Positions 54,964-64,000 of a DNA stretch of 64,000 nt are shown in pieces. Position numbers and translations under genes: made by a program. The DNA is from Synchiropus splendidus (taxonomy: Eukaryota > Chordata > Actinopteri > Syngnathiformes > Callionymidae), in the NCBI RefSeq assembly GCF_027744825.2, contig NC_071335.1:10951001-11015000 (forward strand), written 5' to 3'. Every line of letters starts with the position of its first letter. Position 1 is the stretch's first letter. The notes beneath the pieces are model-generated. The model did no database searches. It saw nothing but the letters and a program-made list of their open reading frames with translations, and was not told where the DNA came from.

Positions 54964-55060
54964 CGATGACTCCTCTCACGACATTCACTGCGGGCACACA
55001 GGCGCCAGAAAGCATACACAAGACTGGAACATACTGTACGTTGGAAATGTGTGAAGAAAC
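54964..55060 (+). repeat. Diverged duplication, unit A
   Basis: CGATGACTCCTCTCACGACA, TTCACTGCGGGCACACAGGC and ACTGTACGTTGGAAATGTGT match, in order, the sequence on both sides of the Tc1-like insertion at 56025-56530. The unit therefore approximates the uninterrupted form of that site. Confidence 0.5.
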
Positions 55061-55417
55061 TTCTACTTTTTAAATGTGACACCACTGTACCCCTGAATGT
55101 CAACCAAATAAAGAGATGGGTGTGGACGCCTGGAGACAGCAGGAAGGATAGAGGTCCTCACAGTAGGCTTGTCGTGGAACCTACATGCCTGGAAGGTCAT
55201 CAGAACTCAGCTCAACTGCTCTGGCTGCAGGTTGCTTGGGGTGTCACCCACCATCCTATCATCCATCTCCACCCCCATGGTTTATGAGGAAGAAAAGTCA
55301 GAGACAAAAGTTCAAAGTAATCAAGGTTTAAAACAGAATATTTTGCCTTGCGATACCTTCAAACCGTGATCGTAAAAAACTACCCACCTCTTGAGGTGCA
55401 GGTCTCAACCCTTCTGC

Positions 55418-55455
55418 CAGCTCCCCTGCTCCTGACACCAGGAGCAGGGGAGCTG
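55418..55455. repeat. Perfect short inverted repeat (17-bp arms, 4-nt loop)
   Basis: The left arm CAGCTCCCCTGCTCCTG (55418-55434) is the exact reverse complement of 55439-55455, with loop ACAC. The arms are 11/17 G+C or more and would form a stable hairpin or cruciform. The stem is too short for a typical microRNA precursor, and no T run follows to suggest an RNA polymerase III terminator. Confidence 0.95.
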
Positions 55456-56075
55456 TGAACATCATAGTTGGCTCTACAAACCAAGCTGTGAATGGAGACA
55501 AGTGAGACAATGTTGGGGAGCTTCCTGTTTGGAATGTCCATGATTTGTAAGAAATTTCTATTATATATACATTATCACTTGACGGAAGACACAAACACGA
55601 TTTAGTACTGTCTGCAACATACTCTCAGAAATTTACTGACGCAAACTCACAATACTTGAATTCAAAAAGGTTGGTTTGTTCAGACAATGTGGGGAAACTC
55701 TTCCACTCCAGTGGAATGCTAGCACATTTCCAATAGCCATGGCTGATGTTGCTTTGAACAAACATCAATAATTGTTTTTGTTTAGATTGGTACGGTACAT
55801 CAATAATCTGCCACCCAGTACATGATACTGCAAAGCTCAGCATCCTTCATCATGAACCTACACCTGGGCGAGACTGAGAGTCTTCTGAATAGTTACCTTG
55901 AGGTTTATCTTTCTGTCAGTCGAGAAATAGCTAGAGTGTGATACAGGATTTGCTTGTAATGGGAAGAGGTGATTCAAGTTTTAGTGGCTGTTTCATGACA
56001 AACTTTAGAAACTGATGAAAAAATATGATGACTCCCTTCCATGACATTCACTGCAGGCATGTAGGCACTACGTTA

Positions 56076-56493
56076 CAGGCAAACAGTTTGGACACACCTC
56101 ACATTCAATTCGTTTTGTTTATGTCCATGACTATTTAATTCTCACTGAAGGCATGGCAGACAGATATGGAATTATGTCAACAAAACTGTGGAACTGCTCA
56201 GAACATTCTTCAAAACAGCCACCCTTTGCTTTGATTCCTACTTTGCATGATCTTGGGACTCTCACGATGTGGTCATCACCTGAAATGGTTTTCCAAAGGG
56301 GTCAACAAAACAAAAGGCGACTTTGTTTATCTAAAATATAATTAAAACTAAAATATATATTTTTTAATCTTTGCTACATAATTCCATATATCCTTCTTTA
56401 TATATATGATTTCTTCATGTAGAAAGTAGATAAGGTAAAGACTAAAAGGAAACTAAACACAGAATCAGAAGGTCTGTCCAAACGTTTGCCCTG
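56076..56493. mobile_element. Tc1-like DNA transposon, internally deleted, 418 bp
   Basis: The left end CAGGCAAACAGTTTGGACAC and right end, inverted, CAGGGCAAACGTTTGGACAG are terminal inverted repeats of a widespread fish Tc1-like element, flanked by TA at 56074-56075 and 56494-56495. The left interior keeps recognisable subterminal sequence (ATGACTATTTA, TTCTCACTGAAGGCAT) and part of the transposase 3' region read in reverse (CAGCCACCCTTTGCTTTGAT, CACCTGAAATGGTTTTCCA). Most of the usual 1.2-1.6 kb is missing, including the DDE catalytic region. It is non-functional by itself. Confidence 0.85.
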
Positions 56494-56786
56494 TACTGTA
56501 CATTGGAAATGTGTTACTTTTACACACAAGTTTGCTCTCAGCCACGATCAAACAGGAATTTTGGTGGATGCCCAGACAACCGTCCGGATTATTTGAAGGA
56601 TGCATCACACAGACAGAGTTGCAGCGTTGTGTACAGCCTGCAGTCCAATCAATAATCAATATAACTTCATTTTGCAGTGTTGCAAAAATGTAATGTAAAT
56701 CAGGGTTCTAAAAGATGAATCTTTCCAACTCGACAACTCAGGAACTTGGATACACCGACACCACTGGAACACTGTTCCTGGCATTC

Positions 56787-56837
<51 letters not shown>

Positions 56838-59800
56838 TTTTTTATTCATGTATTCATTAGTGACAGATTCATTTCTACTTTTCTCCCTTAATCTGTTGGA
56901 TGGGACACTGACTGCATTAAATGTTGTTTGTAAGAGTTATTGGAAGTTCGTCATCATTTTTCTAAAGCAATAAAAACATTTTGTATACGAATGTATACTG
57001 TCTGTTTTTTTTCCTCGACGCAAGGTTTGCAAACACATTCATAGCTCTACAATCTGTCTCAAAACCAAACCCAAATCTCATGAACTAATATCTGCCCAAA
57101 ATATCAACCTAATATCGGTTATCGGCTTTCTTAAGCCACCAGACACAAAAACGCTGGGCTCAACATGGGTGGAAATGAGCTGCTTGGCTCAGGTCTGGAC
57201 TCTGAGTACTCGCTACTTATGATGGAGAACCAATGGAGGACCAAATGTTACAACTGCGTTATGATGGCGATGATGGAGAACCAAGAGGAACATGACAGTA
57301 GGAGAAACCACAGATGACAAGTTCATTGCGTTAGCTTGGTCGCCGCAGGACTAATCTTGCGCTGACTTAAAAGCAACATTCCACAAGCAGAAAGCTATTA
57401 AAAAAACAAAGTCCTATTCACACAAAAGAACTTTCCAAGTGGCCCGAACCTTTCGTAATGGGCCTCTTCCATAAAGTATGAGTTTGTATAATCACAGGAA
57501 AACAAGCCGCGTCAAATGTTTTCCGCTAAAATGCATGCAGGCTATTTTTCCTTACAGAAAGCGCTGATGAATATTCTATCAAGCAAAACAAAATGTTGCT
57601 TGGCTCTGTATTCTATGACAACAGTGTATGCAGACTCTGATACTGTGCATCTTTCCCTCATCTTCATCCAAGCAACTAATTAATAGTAATGTCGCCGATT
57701 CTGCTCAATTATTATGCATTAGGCTAAACAAGCCTTCTGCTGTGTTTGGACGGGAAAACAGCACCCTGGTTCGGTAAAACGACGGGAATTAAGGACGGCT
57801 TTGTGTTCAACAAAAGCAGAAAAATCTTCTCAGGGATCCATAAATGAGATAGATTTAGTTCTAAATAGATGACATGCGGTAAATAGAAACAGCACAGACA
57901 GGAGAGCTTACTTTAACCAAACATCAGATGAGTATAACTTCCTTCTTTCATCATCTAAGAGTCACAATATGCAACATTATCAGATCTTTTAGTCGCACAG
58001 ATTGCTGCCCATTTACAAGCAAGGCTGAGGCCGTGTATCAGGTGGAGATCATCTGCCATTTTCGTTGTCATTTATTGGCTAATATCACTTTTTATTTCTG
58101 ATCATTTCAGGTGACCCGCTGAACATGCTGGTCTTGTGTTGGGGCGGAGCCAAACACAAGTCACTCAGCTGCAGCTGTACAATAACTGGTGATGAGGTGA
58201 AACTGTGAATTCTTCATTTAATTGAGTTATTCAATTATTTAATCTAGTTGCTAACCTTTAAATGAAATACATCTAATAAATGAAAAAGGTCAGGAATAAA
58301 CACAACCTGCACATCAGAGAAGATGCTTGCTCTGCCTCGTGGTTGTTGTGGAAACAACAGGAATGTCAGGCACCAGCAGATGCTGTTCTCATGTGCGCCT
58401 CACCAAACATCCAAACTGGAAACACAGAAATTGAAGCACTCATTTTCGCAGAACAAAACTGCTGGCCTTAACATGGATTGGGGAGAAACATTATCGTCTA
58501 AACAATTGTCTAAACAAGAAGTGGGTACAAATGCTGGCTTGGAATTGATCTTAAATGCACTGATGTATGTATTTTCATAATATTATAATATGATAAAATA
58601 TCCGGACTATAAGCCACAACTCGTGGTGTGTCATGCTGCCAAAATATTGTGCCTCGTCATATCAAACCGAGGAAATCACAGGCGTTTTATTTACCTTTAC
58701 TCAGCTGCTGCTGATCATCTCCAGTCCTCCAGGAGATCGGCTCTGTTGGCAGAGCTGCGGACATAGTCCAAAAAATGTATCCATGCAATAATCCGTCTGC
58801 GAATCGCACTTCTTCTCTCGTGTTCTTCTTATCTAGCAGACTTTTTGTCTTTTTGGAAATGGGATACATTATCATAGGATTTCAATGTTTTCTTCATTTT
58901 GTGCTCACCATAAAATATGCATTTTCCTGCCTCAAGTATTATTAGCAAATTAAAAAAAATGAAAAATAGAAGCTGAAGTCAAAGTCATCAAGGAGGAAGG
59001 AGATGCAATGAGTGCCTGAAGAAGAGCCATTCACTGTGCCAGCAACAAGCACTTAAACTTGCATGGCTTAATCCTTGAGACAAGGATTTGCTACTGGCAA
59101 ACTCAACCAGGAAGCATACTAAACTCATTTTTCAAAAACAGGCAGTGATGAGGGGGAAATGGTTTGACTATAAATGGGTTCAATTCATTATTGAGACAGG
59201 GATCAGCTCTGATGTTGGCCTTCATCTTTATATGTGATGTTGTGCACAGTTTATCAAAGTCAAATATATCAAATAGCTGTTTTTTTTATACTATAAAATT
59301 GAAATCCAGCTTATACACCAGGCCTCTATTACTAATATTTTTTTATAATAAAAAAAAAAAAAAGAAATTTGCCTAAATAATAATTTACTTATTTTTAACT
59401 GACTTTTTTGCCAAACTTTGAATTTTTTTCCTTCCTCTATATGCTTTCCATTGTAAGAATGGCGGACTGCACTGACACAGAGGCCCCCATAAGCATTTGT
59501 ACTACAACAGCTGAAACACAAGTGTTTGTGTATTTTGACATCTAACGCTCCTCTTGTAAGCTGATGTGATGGATGGTCTTTGCCTCAGGTTTCAGATTTC
59601 AGTCTGCAGGGAAATCCCCTCATCCCTCACTGCAACCTTGCTTACGCTACACAGACATTCATTCTCCTTTGTACTCTAATGCGTCTTCATTGTGTTGAAA
59701 ATGCAGGTTGTCTGCCAGCAATTCCTGCCCTGTATTTCCTTTTTTGTTTTCAGAAACGAAGAGTGTTTTTTCCTCTCTTCAGAACGACACAAACAAGCAA

Positions 59801-62800
59801 CAAGCCCATGACAAATATTAGTGTCTGTCAGATGTTTGGTTTCACTGTGGTTAGGGCGAATGACTCGGGGAAAAGCTGTGTGTACGCTATGGAGGAGGTT
59901 TTCCCAATCGCTCACTACAGTTTTGAGGCTTCAGAGGACAAACGTGAACTAAAGGACATCTCGACGGAAACGTTTGAAATCGGCATCACAGTCAGAGCTA
60001 GTGTGACACAACTTGATATCAAGCTCACACACTTACATGCTATGTATATGCTCTATATGCTGGATTGATGTATGAATGGATTGTGAGGAATTGTGCGGGA
60101 AATATTTCATCTTATAGTGGAGGGCCAAATACAAATATATGAATAATAATCAAGAGTAACATTTTTCCAGTAGCAGGTTTGTTTTTAGCAAGGCAGCTAT
60201 TATGTAAACTTGATAAAAACAAACATATTAAATGTAGTAATGATGCCACACCACTCTGTAAGTGTGTGTGATTTGCATAACAAAGACAAAAATATATACT
60301 CATGCCTCTTAAATAAATAAACAAACAGGAAATTTTATTTTTTTGTATGATGCACAGACATGTGGAGCCTTATGTTCATGTCTCCATTAGTGGTCTCTGG
60401 GGAACAGCCACCATTGAACAAAAGGCGTCACATGTCAAAAAAACTATGGTTTCATGGACCATTGTAAGCATCGCACATGTTCCTTCCTTGACATATTCTC
60501 CATCTTCAAATTGAAAAGAGGAAAAGCACATTACATTTTTGCAATGAGGTTGGTCAACATTAGATAACATATCCATCTAATGACGCACACAATGTGAAAG
60601 CTCTGTTTCTTTTCAAAGAAAAAGAACAGACACGCACATAATACAGTAGGTGTAACCTACCCTTACACTTGTTTTTCCAAAGATTTTCCAAATGACTCTT
60701 CGTCCTTTGATATGCACTTAAAAAAGGGAGGATTTTGACGTCTTCTTCATCCAAGGCAGGATTGATGGATAGGTATCAGATTTAGCATCTTTTCAGAGTT
60801 GAAGCGAGCGAGTTCTTCGGGGCTCGATATGCTAATCTGAGCAGTGAGGAGACAACACTTTCTGGGGGGAACTGTCACAAGTTTTTAAACACTCAAACAC
60901 CCTATTCACACGCACCTATATTTCAGACACTGCTAATTAAATTTCACCACGTTTTGAAACCAACATCATGTCAAACCAGCCAGCGCTGTGACACGTGAAC
61001 CTGAGGAAGTTTTGCTTTCCTGTCGATGATGTGCTGCGACACTGCTGTGAAATGACGGATGACAGCGCCTAGTCAGTATTAGCTCAACCTTTCTGTTCGG
61101 ATTGACTAGCTGTACAAAGACACCAACCGCCATTAAATCGTGACGGTTAGGCTTTTAATCTAGCAGAAATTGGTTTGATCCCTGGTGTGTACTGTCAGTA
61201 AACGCTTGGCTCGCAGAATGACATCAAACTGTGACCATGACAACAACAGGACTGGAAGTGAGGAATACATGGCAACAAGATTCATCAGCAAGTGAAAGAA
61301 AAAAATCCATTTCATGTTGTAATAATCTGTTCAGTTCCACTTACTGCTTCATGCTAGCAGTAAAGGGTCCTTGAATTATGTATAAACATACAGTATGAAA
61401 TGATCTTTAATCGTCTGCAGAGTTGCTTCTTTTGACTTAAGATGCTAAGTAAGTGTACAGCCAGTTCTCAGTGAATGCAAATCCCCTAGCGTGTTGCACT
61501 GCGTGACTTCCTGAGACGCACCCTGATGATGTCACTAGAGGAATATCCTGTCAGCTGATCAGTGTGGTGTCTCTGTTGACCATTTAGGCCATGATTTAAG
61601 TGCATGTACTGTGTTGCCTCATCATATCGTGTCTCACCTACTGCAGATTCAGTGTATCGTGGGTTTTTTCCTGGACCACCAACTCTCACAAATGTAGCTG
61701 GTCGCTGACTCTCATGTCACACTTCCACTTCCTCATGTGACAAATACGGTCCCTGATGTGTGGCACGGTGGCGGGCCTCCACTTCGCTTCGAATCGCAAA
61801 CGGTTCTATTTTTTTGCGGCACCTCTTTAAGTAAAAGTATAGAGGACTGTTCATAGTGTTTGTCCGCTCCGCACAACTTCAGGTGGAAATTGAAAACACC
61901 AGTCGTAGATCCCGATGGAAATCTGATGTTACAGCATGGTGTTGCCACTTTTCAAATATTGCATCCCGATAAACAAAGGAGCTCTATTCACCCATAAGAT
62001 AGGCAAAACTAGTGGGGTGTTGAAGAAACAAATCTGTTCCATTCCCCTCCCGACGCGCAATTACGACTGACTTTCAGATGCAAGGGGGTGTCATGAAACC
62101 TCATCACTACCTTCATCCTCTGACCAGCGTGAGACAAATCCCTCTGATCTACACTGACACTACAAATACTTGTTCACAAACTTCAGTTCATATCGCTACG
62201 TCATCAACTGGTGCCAGTGTTTGACCCAGTTAGAAAAACCGCACATCGCCTGCCTCTGCACCGCGATGTAATTTATGGTTGAATATACAAAATGATTGTG
62301 TAGAAGAAATGAAAACAATTTCTTATTCCTAATTCTGTCTTTATTGAGCGTTTGTTACGGACCCTTTAAGACTGTTCTTTGGCTCCGTGGCTGATCGCTT
62401 CAGCACTGCATTTCTGAAGCGGCCCACAAGCGGCATGACGGCTGTGTGTGACCAGTTTTCTAAAGAAACGCTTGAATTATTTCACTCACCGCGTACATCA
62501 CCATTGTGGCAGAGGTTCTTAAAAAGAGCTAAATCCTTCAGCAGGACAATGTTTTTTCCCTCAAGGCAAATTGGTCAAGGAATCAAGCAAAAAACACAAT
62601 TGTCACAACAGATTCAGAATCAATATTCAGTGCAACCACTTGGATGCTCAACAGCAGAGCACAGCCTCCCGCCCTCACAGGTCTATCAAATTCCACTGTG
62701 GATCAGATAAGGACACAGTCCGCAGTCATAATGATGCATTTGATGTGGTTTAACTGAGGCTTATAAGCTAGATTCTTTTCTGTCTCGTGCTGTTTTAACT

Positions 62801-63823
62801 TCATTTTCTGTGCTGCATCGCCTACATTTCTCTATGTGCGAGCAGTGCATGGAGATGAGGGGCTGTCTGGATAAGTGACACAATATGTGACACCACAGAA
62901 TTTACATTTCTGACCCCAAACTCCCTCGGTCCATCTCTTCCTGGGAGAAAGACACGCACACACACATTGTAAATCATGTTGATCTGTCAGGGAAGCTTGT
63001 CTTAGCTGTCAGTCGCCAAAGTCGGAGTGTCAAATGTGTTCGTTTGAATGTCAGCAGATGAGCAAATATATGTGCGCGTTTGGAACTGCGAGCGCATGTT
63101 TGACTCCAATTGCTTCAGTGTCACTATCAAAGCTGCAGAGTCCCATCAGTGGGGTCTTTAACATCCCAGTGGTTCGCTGCATGGTTGGCTGAAGTTTTTC
63201 AGTCTAATTAGGGGTATTTTTTTTGTGTGCCAACTGAAATATATAGTCACCGAGTCAGATATATTGGACTTTCAAAGTAGAACATTTTAATATTCTGAAA
63301 GATCTACGATGATCTGCTATGCTTGTGAAAAATCCCTCATTCGTAAAGATGTTTATCGTCTCACTGATGAAAGCATTGTGTCGTGAAATGCTGTTTAGAT
63401 TTGAAAATTTCATGAACCGCACTGGTTTGGACTTTGAAGACAAATCTGTTTATCTTGCTTGTGAAACATCCTGTGCAAGATCAGCCGGTCCATTGCACTA
63501 ACATGGGCTAAACCTATCCAGGGTGATGCGAGCCCACATGTCACCAATGGGGGGAAGTTTGGTAAAAATACGCTGTCTGTGTGGGCAGTTTGTTATTAGC
63601 TTGTTATTACGCTGGAAGTTTTTTAATGTGGAAGTTGGAATATTTGGGAAAATTAAAGATATGTAAGCCATCGCCTAGTATAGCTGTGGGACAGGAGCTA
63701 AAGCTACATTGAGGAGAAACAAGCCTACACTCAATCAGACAAGTTGAATTCTACCTCAAATATTTGGTGTATAGGCTGTTGTCAGTGCAAGTTCACATAA
63801 AGGAAGGGGAACGGGTCTCGGGT
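56494..63823. other. Intergenic, no gene seen
   Basis: Contains a TA microsatellite at 56791-56836 and an A run at 59350-59363. The segment 57430-57900 is repeat-free, with TAATTAATAG and ATTATGCATTAG motifs, and is the most regulatory-looking stretch. The 162-codon frame at 59580-60068 begins at TTG and has no recognised domain. The 107-codon frame at 62387-62710 is also unrecognised. Confidence 0.45.
56791..56836. repeat. (TA)n microsatellite
   Basis: About 23 TA units. Confidence 0.96.
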
Positions 63824-63886
63824 CAACCCATCCTCTCTCTCACGTGATGTTATATATTGACGTTGAGAAAGTTGCTTTTTGCATCC
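63824..63886. repeat. Dispersed palindromic repeat family, copy 7 (truncated)
   Basis: CAACCCATCCTCTCTCTCAC, ATATATTGACGTTGAGAAAG and TTTTTGCATCC match the first 60 bases of the family. It stops where LINE sequence begins, so it is probably interrupted by that insertion. Confidence 0.6.
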
Positions 63887-63894
63887 TTCTATCT

Positions 63895-64000
63895 TGTTCT
63901 TCTTTTCCTTTCGGCTTCTCCCTTCCGAGGCTGCCACAGCGGATCATCTTCCTCCATCTCACCCTGTCCTCTGCTTCCTCTTCTCTCAAACCGACAAACC
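63895..64000 (-). mobile_element. LINE 3'-end fragment, running off the window
   Basis: CTTTTCCTTTCGGCTTCTCC, CTGCCACAGCGGATCATCTT and CCTCTGCTTCCTCTTCTCTC are the reverse complement of the 3' end of an abundant fish LINE, the same region as 30076-30187. The element's 3' end is at about 63895 and its body continues past position 64000. Confidence 0.75.

Larger units (their letters stand above)
53356..56075. other. Intergenic, no gene seen
   Basis: Holds a perfect hairpin (55418-55455) and the first unit of a diverged duplication (54964-55060) whose partner contains the Tc1-like insertion at 56076. No supported coding sequence. Confidence 0.45.

Noticed and set aside
55418..55455. microRNA precursor or intrinsic terminator at the perfect hairpin
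   Set aside because: The stem is only 17 bp with a 4-nt loop, too short for a microRNA precursor, and bacterial-type terminators do not apply in this genome.
59580..60068. 162-codon frame as a gene
   Set aside because: Starts at TTG and has no recognisable domain or exon boundaries.
61140..61190. tRNA-like box B (GGTTTGATCCC)
   Set aside because: No acceptor stem or anticodon arm could be drawn; at most a decayed SINE head.

Overview
The window looks like nuclear DNA from a bony fish, probably a percomorph teleost. The evidence is one clear vertebrate-type protocadherin gene with GT-AG introns, abundant TA and GT microsatellites, and remnants of Tc1/mariner-like, hAT-like and LINE-type elements common in fish genomes. 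The species cannot be named from the sequence. There are no prokaryotic operons, phage genes, CRISPR arrays or convincing RNA genes.

Layout. The only protein-coding gene I can support lies on the minus strand in the first 8 kb. It is the 5' part of a delta-1 protocadherin, best matched to protocadherin-7 (pcdh7). Coding exon 1 (7582-6186) carries the signal peptide, cadherin repeats EC1-EC3 and the first half of EC4. A 676-bp GT-AG intron (6185-5510) interrupts EC4. Coding exon 2 (5509-4336) carries the rest of EC4 and EC5-EC7, and ends at a GT donor just before the transmembrane segment. Exons for the membrane segment and cytoplasmic tail were not found and should lie beyond position 1. In total 857 residues of ectodomain are encoded here. 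The start codon is the ATG at 7582; the longer open frame upstream begins at TTG and contains no other ATG.

Upstream of the gene (about 8.8-64 kb) I find no other gene. This agrees with my recollection that vertebrate PCDH7 lies in a gene desert. The region holds microsatellites and many short mobile-element remnants: a 1.1-kb hAT-like non-autonomous element (9828-10945), small hAT-like elements with CAGGG-type ends, a 683-bp TA-flanked element in three copies, a second TA-flanked element with GTAACATCCGAC-type ends in two copies, an internally deleted Tc1-like transposon (56076-56493), LINE fragments, and a dispersed, partly palindromic repeat family (starting CAACCCATCCTCAC) with seven copies in the window.

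The observations most worth checking are the split protocadherin ectodomain, the seven-copy palindromic family, the nesting of TA-targeting elements between long TA microsatellites at 24.2-25.3 kb, a perfect 17-bp-arm hairpin at 55.4 kb, and a 0.45-kb duplication at 32.2 and 35.6 kb. I see no convincing evidence of a wholly new biological system.
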